Shown here one piece after another: positions 8,104-16,347 of a DNA stretch of 64,000 bases. The DNA lies in assembly GCF_000422825.1 (NCBI RefSeq), contig NZ_KE383930.1:1-64000 (forward strand). The letters are read 5' to 3'. The notes under the pieces are model-generated. The model did not search any database, was not told the DNA's origin, and saw nothing but the letters and a program-made list of their open reading frames with translations. Position numbers and translations under genes: made by a program. The stretch's first letter is position 1. Each line of letters opens with the position of its first letter. Source of the stretch: Nocardioides insulae DSM 17944. Lineage in GTDB: Bacteria; Actinomycetota; Actinomycetes; Propionibacteriales; Nocardioidaceae.

Positions 8104-9120
8104 TCACTCGGAGGGTGCGCGGCGCGCGATCCAGGCGTCGACCTTCACCCACTGGTCGAAGAGCCATGCCTCGCGAGCCTCGTCCCCCGCGGGGAGGTCG
8201 GCGGCGTGGGTCAGCCAGCCGCCGAGCACGATGGTCTTGTCCATCGGGAGCTCGCGCCAGATGTCGCGGACGGTGACCAGCCGTTCCAGCCCGGTGTGGG
8301 CGACGACGAGGACGGCGGCGTCCGGGGCGGCCTGGACCGCGGTGAGGAACCCCCCTGTGTACGGCGGCATCACGTGCGGCATCGCCTCAGCCCGGCGGGC
8401 GAGTTCGAGGTGGCCGGTGGCCCGGAGGGTCTCGATCCGGCGCAGACGACGCCGCTCGGTGAGGTTGCCACCCTCGGGGAACATCACCAGGGCGTCCTCG
8501 CCGGTGAGCTCGCCGCCGATCCGCGCGATCGTCGAGCGGGTCGACGGCTGGCCCGGCCGGCGCCGCGAACCGGGTACGACGAAGGCAGAGGGCAGCCGGT
8601 TGAGCAGGACGTCGATCGCGGGGTCCCACTGCAGGGTGTCCTTGAGCACGATCGCCGGGGCCCGGCCGGCACGCAGCACCTGGTCGACCAGGATGAAGGA
8701 ATCCCCCGGCCCCGCGTGCCGGCTGAGCACGACCACGGGCACCTCGGAGCTCGGGAGGTCCCCCTCGACCACGATCCGCAGCCGCAGGGTCAGATGCACC
8801 TGCCAGAAGAAGATCCACAGCATCCGGCGGGCCAGCGCCACGTGGGCGCGACGGCTCCAGGGCCGGTCCAGGAGGAGCCCGCAGCCGGTCGCCAGCCAGA
8901 GGGCGAAGAGCGCGATCAGCGCCGCGGCGTCCCACGCGATGTAGAACGCGCCCATCCACAGCACCCGCAGCACCCGCAGGTGGCCGGGCAGCGCCCAGGT
9001 CAGGGCGGCCCCGCCGACCAGGGCCAGCATCAGCGTGGTCGGGACCAGCAGCACGGCCAGCGCCACCACGACCGGAGCGATCAGCAGCCGTCGTACCCAC
9101 CGCGGCGGGGGCGCGATCAC
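8104..9120 (-). CDS. lysophospholipid acyltransferase family protein (PlsC-like)
   Basis: A 338-residue membrane-associated acyltransferase. Hydrophobic helices occupy roughly residues 10-45 and 55-85. The catalytic HX4D motif is at His135-Asp140 (SRHAGPGD) and the glycerol-phosphate-binding block appears later as MFPEGGNLTERR. It should transfer an acyl chain to a lysolipid or similar acceptor at the inner membrane face. Start GTG overlaps the patatin stop by four bases (GTGA), so translation is coupled to the phospholipase: one gene makes lysolipid or free fatty acid, the next could re-acylate it. The exact acceptor is not evident. Confidence 0.87.
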   Translation of the reverse strand: MIAPPPRWVRRLLIAPVVVALAVLLVPTTLMLALVGGAALTWALPGHLRVLRVLWMGAFYIAWDAAALIALFALWLATGCGLLLDRPWSRRAHVALARRMLWIFFWQVHLTLRLRIVVEGDLPSSEVPVVVLSRHAGPGDSFILVDQVLRAGRAPAIVLKDTLQWDPAIDVLLNRLPSAFVVPGSRRRPGQPSTRSTIARIGGELTGEDALVMFPEGGNLTERRRLRRIETLRATGHLELARRAEAMPHVMPPYTGGFLTAVQAAPDAAVLVVAHTGLERLVTVRDIWRELPMDKTIVLGGWLTHAADLPAGDEAREAWLFDQWVKVDAWIARRAPSE

Positions 9121-9938
9121 GGGGCCTGCTCGAGGTACTCCAGGGCATGCGCGTAGGACTGTTCGATCCGCAGCCGGGTGGAGTCGAGATCCTTGAACGC
9201 CCCCAGTTTGGCGTCCCCCGGCAGGGACCCGCCGGTCGGCAGGACGTGCACGGTGACGCCGTCCGGCACCTCGGCGAGTTCGCGGAAGAAGCGGTGCCGG
9301 CGGGCGATCTCGAAACTCACCCGGGCGACGTCGGCGGGAGTTCGCGGTGCGGTGAGGGACTCCTCGATCCGGCCGACCTGGAGGACGTAGACGGTGGTGG
9401 CGCCGCGTCGTACGGCCTCACCGAGCGGGATCGAGTCGACCAGTCCGCCGTCCAGGAAGTGCTCGCCGTCGATCTCGGTGGGTGGCAGCGCGCCCGGCAC
9501 CGAGGCCGAGGCGAGGACGGCGTCGACCAGTGGCCCGGAGTCGAACCACGTCTCCGCCGCCCGCTCGATGCAGGCGGCGGTGACCGCCAGCGGGATCTCC
9601 AGCTCCTCGAAGGTACGCCGGCCACCGAGGGTCTCCTCGACCAGTCGGCGCAGCGGCGCGGGGTCGTAGAGGTTGATCCTGGAGCGCGCGAATCGGCGCA
9701 GCTGGCGGTACCACGGATCGCCGTACACCTCCCGGGCCGTGGTGGAGGACCACATCTCCTCCATCCGGTCGATCACGTCGGGGGTGGGGTCGGCCGCCAA
9801 CGCGGCACCGGTGATCGCACCGATCGAGGTGCCGACCACGAGGTCGGGACGCACCCCGCGCTCGAAGAGCGCCTTGAGCATGCCGACATGCACGGCGCCG
9901 CGGACGCCGCCCCCACCGAGTACGAACGCGACACTCAC
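9117..9938 (-). CDS. patatin-like phospholipase
   Basis: A 273-residue patatin. The oxyanion motif GGGGVRG is at residues 8-14, the nucleophile Ser38 is in GTSIG, and the catalytic Asp163 is in the DGG motif (FLDGGLVDS), so the Ser-Asp dyad is intact. No signal peptide is visible, so it acts in the cytoplasm, probably on membrane phospholipids. Start is GTG at 9938 with a GCGAGG ribosome site directly before it. It is the first gene of the three-gene lipid operon and is divergent from the DNA glycosylase gene. Confidence 0.9.
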   Translation of the reverse strand: MSVAFVLGGGGVRGAVHVGMLKALFERGVRPDLVVGTSIGAITGAALAADPTPDVIDRMEEMWSSTTAREVYGDPWYRQLRRFARSRINLYDPAPLRRLVEETLGGRRTFEELEIPLAVTAACIERAAETWFDSGPLVDAVLASASVPGALPPTEIDGEHFLDGGLVDSIPLGEAVRRGATTVYVLQVGRIEESLTAPRTPADVARVSFEIARRHRFFRELAEVPDGVTVHVLPTGGSLPGDAKLGAFKDLDSTRLRIEQSYAHALEYLEQAP

Positions 9939-10006
9939 CTCGCGATGCTCTCACGCAGCGGACCCCGAGAGGCGGAATCCGCGTCTCGATGAAGGTGGAT
10001 GTGGTC

Positions 10007-10026
10007 GTCTAGGACGGTTCCTAGAT
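10007..10026. promoter_or_regulatory. palindromic operator candidate, copy 2
   Basis: GTCTAGGA and TCCTAGAT flank CGGT. Seven of eight arm positions pair, and the element matches the palindrome at 6334-6353. It lies in the divergent region between the patatin operon and the glycosylase gene, about 50 bases upstream of the glycosylase -10 box. Confidence 0.55.
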
Positions 10027-10074
10027 GTTCCGATACGCCGGCATCGACCCCCCTACTCGTCTCCGCGTTCGCCC

Positions 10075-10080
10075 TATGCT
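10075..10080 (+). promoter_or_regulatory. -10 box of the Fpg/Nei gene (leaderless)
   Basis: TATGCT followed by six bases and then the ATG at 10087, so the transcript should begin at the start codon. No strong -35 is seen. Confidence 0.6.
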
Positions 10081-10086
10081 GACCCC

Positions 10087-10965
10087 ATGCCCGAGCTGCC
10101 CGAGGTGCACGCACTGGCCCTGGACCTGCGGGGACGCCTTCGCGACCGCGCGATCACGCGGATCCACGTGCCCCAGTTCAGCGCCCTGAAGACGTTCGAT
10201 CCACCGGTCCAGGCGCTCGAGGGCACCCTGGTCGACGACGTGTCCCGGCACGGCAAGTTCCTCGACATCGAGGCCTCCGGGCTGCACCTGATCGTGCACC
10301 TCGCCCGGGCCGGGTGGGTGCGGTGGCGCGAGCAGTTGCCGGCCACGCCCCCTCGACCGAGCACGAAGTCCACCGTCGCGGTTCGCGTGGAACTCGACGA
10401 CGCCGACCCGGACGCCGGGCGGGGGTTCGACCTGACCGAGGCGGGCACCAAGAAGAGCCTGGCGGTCTACGTGGTGCGCCGCCCCGCCGACGTACCCGGC
10501 ATCGCGTCGCTGGGACCGGACCCGCTGGCCGAGGAATTCACCCTCGACAGGTTCCGGCAGATCCTGGCCGCGGAGGGGCGCAAGCAGATCAAGGGCGTGC
10601 TGCGCCACCAGGGCACCATCGCCGGGATCGGCAACGCCTATTCCGACGAGATCCTGCACGCCGCGCGGATGTCGCCCTTCAAGCCGGCCGACCTCACCGA
10701 GGAGGAGTCGCAGGTCCTGTACGACGCCCTGCGGTCGACCCTCACCGACGCGGTGGCGCGCTCGGAGGGGATGGCGGCCAGCGAACTCAAGGGCGAGAAG
10801 AAGAGCCACCTCGCCGTGCACGGCCGCGCCGGCCAGGCCTGCCCGGTCTGCGGCGACACGGTGCGGGAGGTCAGTTTCGCCGACTCCAGTCTGCAGTACT
10901 GCCCCACCTGCCAGACCGGCGGCAAGCCGCTCGCCGACCGACGGATGTCCAAGCTGCTCAAGTGA
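10087..10965 (+). CDS. Fpg/Nei family DNA glycosylase
   Basis: A 292-residue base-excision repair enzyme that removes oxidised bases and nicks the abasic site. The N-terminus MPELPEV carries the catalytic Pro (residue 2, exposed after Met removal) and Glu3; this fixes the start at 10087, although the frame is open upstream. The helix-two-turn-helix region contains GIGNAYSDEIL, and the C-terminal zinc finger has four cysteines as CPVCG, then 16 residues, then CPTCQ, followed by the GGKPLADRRMSKLLK tail. The sequence belongs to the actinobacterial Fpg/Nei group where 8-oxoguanine and oxidised-pyrimidine specificities cannot be told apart by eye, so no symbol is given. Confidence 0.92.
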   Translation: MPELPEVHALALDLRGRLRDRAITRIHVPQFSALKTFDPPVQALEGTLVDDVSRHGKFLDIEASGLHLIVHLARAGWVRWREQLPATPPRPSTKSTVAVRVELDDADPDAGRGFDLTEAGTKKSLAVYVVRRPADVPGIASLGPDPLAEEFTLDRFRQILAAEGRKQIKGVLRHQGTIAGIGNAYSDEILHAARMSPFKPADLTEEESQVLYDALRSTLTDAVARSEGMAASELKGEKKSHLAVHGRAGQACPVCGDTVREVSFADSSLQYCPTCQTGGKPLADRRMSKLLK

Positions 10966-11082
10966 CTCGGCGGGAGGAACGCCAGGCGAGGCCCCGCGCC
11001 GCTGACTCACCCGCCCCGCCGTGCTGCTGGCGCGAGGCCACGGCCGCATCCACGTCCTCTCAGGCCAGCGCTGCGGGACGGC

Positions 11083-12498
11083 TCAGGCGTTGGTCACCTC
11101 GTCGCGCCGCCTTCCCACCGTCCGATCGGGGATGAGAAGGCTGCCCGCAACCAGGGCGATCACGGCGACCGGCAGCGAAATGATCACCGAGTTCACGCCG
11201 TATGGCTGCCCGAGCTGCTCCCAGACGATGGTGACGACGACTCCGAGGGTCATCGCGATCAGCGCACCCCACTTACTCGCCCGTGGCCACAGGAAGATGG
11301 CGAGCACAGGGGGCGCGATCGCCACGCCGTAGACCGTGTAGGAATACATCTGCAGTTCCAGGACCGTCGGGAAGTACCGGCCCAGCACATACGCGACCAC
11401 TGCGATTCCCAGGATCGCGAACCGGTGCACCCGCAGCCGTCGGCGCTCGTCCATCTGCCACCCGAGGACCCGCTCCCCGACGTCATAGACGACATTGCCT
11501 GCGCCGGAGAGCAGGAACGAGGAGCCGGTGGTGATGATGAAGGCCAGTGCACCGGCGAGCAGCAACCCACCCAGCACCGGGGGAAGTGTCCCTTCGCCAG
11601 CGAGCGCCAGGACGGCCTGGTCCGGGACGATTTCGGGGTAGAGGATGACAGCCGCCGAGCCGAGCAGCGCCACGGGGATGGTCACGAAGAAGCTCGAGAT
11701 GAAGAATCCCGCCGCCGAACTCTTCGCCTCGGCCTCACTACGCGCGGCCCCGAACCGCTGATACATGTTCTGGTCGGCGAGCACCAGCAAGAACAGAGGC
11801 AGGAAGTACCCCAGCAACTGAAGAGGGGTGAGACCCCCGGTGAAGGTGTGCGCGACATCCGGCAGCGCGTCCCAGTAGGCGGCCACGCCGCCGATGTCCC
11901 GACCGATCACCATCGGCAGGGCGACCAGCAGCACGAACACGATCAGGGTCGCCGACAGGAAGTCGGACCAGGCGACGGACTTGAGGCCCCCACCGAACGC
12001 CAGGAAGGTCACCAGGACGAACACGATGATGGCGCCAGCCCCGGGCTCGAGGTCGGTGACCACGCTGATGATCTGTCCACCACCGGTGAACTGATAGGCC
12101 GTGATCCCCGTGTAGGCCAGCACCGTGATGATCGCCGCTATGACCCGGACACTGATGCCGTACTTTTGCTCGAGCAGCTGGGGAACCGTGTACGTCGCGT
12201 TGCGGCGAATGCGCTTCGCCAGGAAATAGAGGACCACGATCCCCGCCGGGGTCCCGGCGAGGAAGAAGATCGACGCCAGAGGTCCGTAGGTGTAGGCGAA
12301 GCTTCCGCCACCGATGATGGTTCCGGACCCCACCCAGGTAGCCAACAGGGTCCCGATCATCACGGGGCGGGGCAGGTCGCGCCCCGCGAAGACGAAGTCC
12401 TCGCCTGTTGAGACCTCCTTGGCCCGGCTGAACCACAACCCAACGGCGACCATCAGCAGCAGGTACGCCACCAACACGACAACATGAACGGTTTGCAC
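11083..12498 (-). CDS. sodium:solute symporter (SSS family)
   Basis: A 471-residue protein with about 13 membrane helices. SSS features include the N-terminal helix followed by FVFAGRDLPRP and WVGSGTIIGG, GGGLKSVAWSDF in the middle, and a long C-terminal run of helices. It imports a small organic solute with sodium. Start is GTG at 12498 with GGAGGA upstream. The operator TGCAAC-N4-GTTGCA sits 68 bases before the start, and the RpiR-type regulator gene ends just beyond it, so the symporter is probably controlled by that regulator together with the amidohydrolase. The solute is therefore likely the substrate, or a relative of the substrate, of that amidohydrolase. Confidence 0.88.
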   Translation of the reverse strand: MQTVHVVVLVAYLLLMVAVGLWFSRAKEVSTGEDFVFAGRDLPRPVMIGTLLATWVGSGTIIGGGSFAYTYGPLASIFFLAGTPAGIVVLYFLAKRIRRNATYTVPQLLEQKYGISVRVIAAIITVLAYTGITAYQFTGGGQIISVVTDLEPGAGAIIVFVLVTFLAFGGGLKSVAWSDFLSATLIVFVLLVALPMVIGRDIGGVAAYWDALPDVAHTFTGGLTPLQLLGYFLPLFLLVLADQNMYQRFGAARSEAEAKSSAAGFFISSFFVTIPVALLGSAAVILYPEIVPDQAVLALAGEGTLPPVLGGLLLAGALAFIITTGSSFLLSGAGNVVYDVGERVLGWQMDERRRLRVHRFAILGIAVVAYVLGRYFPTVLELQMYSYTVYGVAIAPPVLAIFLWPRASKWGALIAMTLGVVVTIVWEQLGQPYGVNSVIISLPVAVIALVAGSLLIPDRTVGRRRDEVTNA

Positions 12499-12565
12499 GA
12501 GTCCTCCACGGTTCGGTCGAGCCGGTCCGGCCCAGGCGGGTCAGACTGCCAAATTTCGGAGGAAA

Positions 12566-12581
12566 TGCAACGGGTGTTGCA
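12566..12581. promoter_or_regulatory. RpiR operator candidate, symporter copy
   Basis: A perfect 6-bp inverted repeat TGCAAC-GGGT-GTTGCA in the 101-base gap between the regulator's stop and the symporter start. On the minus strand its end supplies a TTGCAT that would serve as -35 to a CAGTCT box 16 bases further on, so binding would block the promoter. Confidence 0.6.
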
Positions 12582-12599
12582 AAAATTTCAGCATCCGGA

Positions 12600-13463
12600 T
12601 CACGACGACGAGAAGAGCCGATGCTCGTCCCACAGGCACTGCGCGCGATCGCTGGCCTCCGACGCCCGAGCCGGATCAACGCGAACGACGGCCCCGATGA
12701 TCGCCTGCACGACCGTCACCGTCGGGACCAGCGACGGGAACATTCCAGACCCTTCGCTGGGCACCACGACCAACTCGGTGGCGAACTCCTCCGACGGCCC
12801 ACCGAGCAGGTCGCTCACCACGACGACATGCACGCCCTGCGCGTGCGCGACCCGGATGGCGTGGTGGACCTCGCGGGGGGTCCGCCAGAGTTGGAAGCAA
12901 ACCAGGCAGTCCCCTTCCCGCAGGAGCGAGACCGCGTTGAGCAGACTGGTCCCGCCGGTGAGCTGCAGCCGGACGTCGTACCCGATCGTCTGGGCCAGAT
13001 GCGAGAGCTGCAGGCCCGGCGCGGCAAAGCTGCCCGAGCCCATCACCAGCGAGACCCGCGCGGAGGTGATCAGCCGCGCGACCCGGTCGACCTGGTCGTC
13101 GTCGAGGAGCTCAGCGAGATCCTGGAGGTTGGTCAGCTCGCGTCCCACGCTCGCCACGGCGGACCCGCCTTCGCCTCCGTCGTGCTCCCGGAGGAGCTGA
13201 GCCGCGGAGAGGCCGGCCAGGTACCGGGAGCGAACCTCGGCCCGCAGAGCCGGCCAGCCCGACAGTCCCAGGGCCTGAGCGGTTCGCACCACCGTCGCCA
13301 CGTTGACGTCCGCCATTCGGGCGGCCTCCGCAGTGCTCGCATACGACATCTGGCGAGGGTGGACCCGCAGCGCCTGCAGGACCCGGCCCACCGCCCGGCT
13401 CGGATCGCGCCCGGCCAGTCGGTCCGAGATCCAACTGGGCATGACGTCCGGGTCCCCACTCAT
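12600..13463 (-). CDS. MurR/RpiR-type transcriptional regulator with SIS domain
   Basis: A 287-residue regulator. The N-terminal helix-turn-helix (residues about 20-80: STAEAARMADVNVATVVRTAQALGLSGW) is of the RpiR type, and the C-terminal half is a SIS fold (VSLVMGSGSFAAPGLQLSH, VVVVSDLLGGPSEEFATELVVV), which normally binds a phosphosugar or related effector. The ATG at 13463 has a CATAGT box six bases upstream, so a leaderless message is likely; the frame is open further upstream but overlaps the amidohydrolase gene on the other strand. Matching operators upstream of itself and of the symporter suggest autoregulation and control of the local uptake and hydrolysis genes. Confidence 0.87.
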   Translation of the reverse strand: MSGDPDVMPSWISDRLAGRDPSRAVGRVLQALRVHPRQMSYASTAEAARMADVNVATVVRTAQALGLSGWPALRAEVRSRYLAGLSAAQLLREHDGGEGGSAVASVGRELTNLQDLAELLDDDQVDRVARLITSARVSLVMGSGSFAAPGLQLSHLAQTIGYDVRLQLTGGTSLLNAVSLLREGDCLVCFQLWRTPREVHHAIRVAHAQGVHVVVVSDLLGGPSEEFATELVVVPSEGSGMFPSLVPTVTVVQAIIGAVVRVDPARASEASDRAQCLWDEHRLFSSS

Positions 13464-13473
13464 GCGGCTACTA

Positions 13474-13502
13474 TGCAACGAACATTGCGACTTGCCTAGC
13501 CT
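13474..13502. promoter_or_regulatory. RpiR operator candidate and divergent promoter
   Basis: TGCAAC-GAAC-ATTGCG at 13474-13489 repeats the symporter operator with the same 4-base spacer and partly degenerate right arm. It overlaps the -10 region of the regulator promoter on the minus strand. On the plus strand a TAGCCT -10 box at 13497-13502 would serve the amidohydrolase gene, placing the operator over its -35. Confidence 0.58.
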
Positions 13503-13544
13503 GTCGGGCGGCCGGTCACCACCCGTCGATCCGGAAGGACTCCC

Positions 13545-14786
13545 ATGAAGGACTCCGCCCCTGTCCCCGCCTACGCCGTCGTCCTGCGGGGCGGACTGGT
13601 CTGCGACGTGGTCGCAGAAGAGGCGCGACCCGGCGACGTCCTGATCGCTGACGGCCGGATCCAGGAGGTCGGCGAACGACTGGACGTGCCTCGGCACGCG
13701 ACCGAGATCGACGCCAGCGGCCTTCACATCCTGCCGGGACTGATCGACTCCCACGTCCACGTCACCGCCGGCGACGCCGACCTCGGAGCGCTCGCCGAGG
13801 CCTCGCCCTACTACGTAGCCGCGCAGACCAGCGCCATCCTCGACGGCATGCTGCGGCGAGGGTTCACCACCGTGCGCGACTGCGGTGGCGCCGACTTCGG
13901 TCTCGCCGCTGCCGTCGAGCACGGCCTGTGGGCCGGGCCACGAGTGGTGTTCGGTGGGAAGGCACTGTCGCCGACCGGTGGTCACGCGGACCTTCGCGGT
14001 CCGGGTCGGACGGTGCTCGACGATCACACGTGCTGCCCGAGCATCGGCCGGGTCTGCGACGGCGTGGACGAGGTGCGTCGGGCCGCGCGCGATCAGCTGC
14101 GTACGGGAGCGCATCACATCAAGCTGATGCTCTCCGGCGGGGTCGCCTCTCCGACCGACCGGGTCGACTCTCTGCAATTCTCGGCCGACGAGATCCGAGC
14201 AGCCGTCGAGGAAGCCACCAACGCCAACCGCTACGTCACTGGTCACGCCTACACCGCTGCCGCCGTCAACCGCGGCCTCGAGCTAGGGGTGCGCTGCATC
14301 GAGCACGGCAACCTGATCGACGAGTCGAGCGTGGCCCTGCTCGTCGAGAAGGGTGCCTTCTTGGTGCCGACCCTGGTGACCTACCAGTACCTCAAGAGTG
14401 AGGGTGCGGCAGCCGGGCTGCCGCAGGCGAGTCAGGACAAGGTGGGCGTCGTCCTCGACGCGGGTCTGGAGGCACTCGAACTCGCCTGGAAGGGCGGGGT
14501 CAAGGTCGCTCTGGGCACGGACCTGCTGGGTTCGATGCAGCCGCATCAGAACGAGGAGTTCCGCATCCGGGCCCGGGTACAGCCGCTTGCCGAGGTGCTG
14601 CGCTCCGCGACCGTCGTCGGCGCCGAACTGTTGGGGAGGGAAGATCTGGGCGTCATCCGCCCCGGCGCGGTCGCCGACGCACTCCTCGTCGACGGTGACC
14701 CCTTCACGGACGTCGACGTCCTCGCCTCGCCGGACCGGCACCTGCGCACCGTGCTGCAGGGCGGCCGCGTGGTCGTGGCGGCGTAG
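13545..14786 (+). CDS. metal-dependent amidohydrolase (prolidase/imidazolonepropionase-like)
   Basis: A 413-residue TIM-barrel amidohydrolase. Metal ligands can be followed: His70 and His72 in DSHVHVTAG, Lys193 in HIKLMLSGG (the carboxylated bridging lysine), His234 in GHAYTAAAV, His254 in CIEHGN and Asp326 in LGTDLLG. This set matches the subgroup that includes Xaa-Pro dipeptidases of the amidohydrolase superfamily. The enzyme is cytoplasmic. Start ATG has GGAAGGA at 13533-13539. It is divergent from the RpiR regulator and shares its operator, so it likely degrades whatever the nearby symporter brings in, such as an N-acyl or imino compound; the substrate is not readable. Confidence 0.9.
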   Translation: MKDSAPVPAYAVVLRGGLVCDVVAEEARPGDVLIADGRIQEVGERLDVPRHATEIDASGLHILPGLIDSHVHVTAGDADLGALAEASPYYVAAQTSAILDGMLRRGFTTVRDCGGADFGLAAAVEHGLWAGPRVVFGGKALSPTGGHADLRGPGRTVLDDHTCCPSIGRVCDGVDEVRRAARDQLRTGAHHIKLMLSGGVASPTDRVDSLQFSADEIRAAVEEATNANRYVTGHAYTAAAVNRGLELGVRCIEHGNLIDESSVALLVEKGAFLVPTLVTYQYLKSEGAAAGLPQASQDKVGVVLDAGLEALELAWKGGVKVALGTDLLGSMQPHQNEEFRIRARVQPLAEVLRSATVVGAELLGREDLGVIRPGAVADALLVDGDPFTDVDVLASPDRHLRTVLQGGRVVVAA

Positions 14787-14886
14787 CTGTCAGCCGGCGT
14801 CCGCCATACCACCGATGTAGCAGGCGTCGCTGGACGTCGTCCGGGGCCTCGGGTCAGGCCAGTTCGTGGCCTCCGCCAGCGACGGT

Positions 14887-16221
14887 TCAGGACGCCGCCG
14901 CGCTCGGCGGCCCGTCGGGAGTCACGTCAGCCTCGGGCAGGCTCCGGCGCTCGTCGATCACCCGTGCGGTGACGAAGGCGACCACCACGCCCAGCAGCAC
15001 CAGCGGCGCCAGGGCGACGCCGTTCGGGCCGAGCAGCAGCACGGTGAGGACACCGGCCATCACCGGCATCGGCAGGATCGTGGCGGTGGCGGCGGCCATC
15101 CCGACCGCCATCGCTGGCCAGGTGCCGAAGCCGGGCAACGCCCCGACCAGCACCCCTGCGGTGGCGCCCAGCGCCACCGCCGGGAAGATCGGTCCACCGC
15201 GCAGGGCACCCATCGAGACGGCGTAGGCGAGCCCCTTGGCGACGAGCAGCACCACCAGGGCCCAGGCCGACCAGCTCTCCGGCGACGTGGCCAGGGGTTC
15301 CAACAGGGCCTGGCCGGAGAGGGCGACGTCCATCGGCGAGTGCCCGGTGATCAGGGCGTACGCCGCCCCGCAGGCCGCCACGACCAGGGCCGCTCCGAGT
15401 GCGCCGAGCATCGGCCGCTGGTGCGACCACCCCGAGGCTCGGCGGGCGATCCAGCGGATCCCCTGGGTCGCGAGGGCGACCGCGATCGCGAGGGGAACCG
15501 TCCAGAGCAGGTCGGGCAGGTCCGGTCGGTCCGGCCCGGCGAGGGCGGGCAGGGAGAGCGAGGCGATCTCGAGTCCGGTCCAGTTCCCCAGCCCGGTGAA
15601 GACCAGCGCCCCGATGCCCGAGGAGAGCAGGCACGGCAGGGTGAGACGTCGCAGCGCCGGTCCGGCCAGGCCGGCGGCCTCCAGCACGAAGACCGGGCCG
15701 AGCAGCGGGCTGCCGAAGATCGCCGAGATCGCCGCGGTCGCTCCGGCGACCGCCATCACCTGTCGCGCGGGGCTGTGCGGGTCGCTCACCCACGGGCGGG
15801 AGACCCACAGGGCCAGGGCGGAACCGATCGCGATCAGCGGGCCCTCCGGGCCCAGGACCACACCGAGGGAGAGGCCGGCCAGAGCGGCCAGCAGGACGCC
15901 GGGGATGTCGATCATCGGCACCGGTGTGATGGTCAGGCCGTCGATCGGGTTGTGTCCGCCGTGGCCGGGCAGGGAGCGGACCGCGAGCCCGACCAGCAGG
16001 CCGGCCACCAGCAGCAGCGGGAACGGCCACCACCACGGTGCCTCGTCGAAGCCGAGCTGGTCGGGCAGGCCCTCCCAGGCCAGATGCGTGATCTCGTGCA
16101 GCAACGCGAGGAAGGCGAAGGCGGCCAGCGAGACCGGGATGCCGACCGCCGCGGCCCCCACCAGCAGCCGGATCAGCGCGGATCGTTCCGACCCGGCCGG
16201 GGGCGCGGCCTGCTCAGCCAC
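14887..16221 (-). CDS. ClC-family chloride channel/transporter
   Basis: A 444-residue integral membrane protein with the helix-rich ClC layout. Selectivity elements are visible: the GHGGHNPIDG segment, LGPEGPLIAIGS with the gating glutamate (equivalent to GKEGP), and GGPIFPAVALGATAG near the C-terminus (equivalent to GIFAP). No CBS domains follow, as is usual for bacterial members. It moves chloride or another halide, either passively or in exchange for protons. Start is GTG at 16221. It lies downstream of the two-component genes on the same strand with a 126-base gap and probably has its own promoter. Confidence 0.88.
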   Translation of the reverse strand: MAEQAAPPAGSERSALIRLLVGAAAVGIPVSLAAFAFLALLHEITHLAWEGLPDQLGFDEAPWWWPFPLLLVAGLLVGLAVRSLPGHGGHNPIDGLTITPVPMIDIPGVLLAALAGLSLGVVLGPEGPLIAIGSALALWVSRPWVSDPHSPARQVMAVAGATAAISAIFGSPLLGPVFVLEAAGLAGPALRRLTLPCLLSSGIGALVFTGLGNWTGLEIASLSLPALAGPDRPDLPDLLWTVPLAIAVALATQGIRWIARRASGWSHQRPMLGALGAALVVAACGAAYALITGHSPMDVALSGQALLEPLATSPESWSAWALVVLLVAKGLAYAVSMGALRGGPIFPAVALGATAGVLVGALPGFGTWPAMAVGMAAATATILPMPVMAGVLTVLLLGPNGVALAPLVLLGVVVAFVTARVIDERRSLPEADVTPDGPPSAAAS

Positions 16222-16347
16222 GCCGGCCGCCGTATGTTCTGGCGACCGGAGAAACGGCCGGTCTGGGGCACTCTCCCGAACTCATGGGACGACGTTATCG
16301 ATCCTCGCGCCGTCCTCGCACCGGTCCCTCGCAGCCGCTGTCACCGT

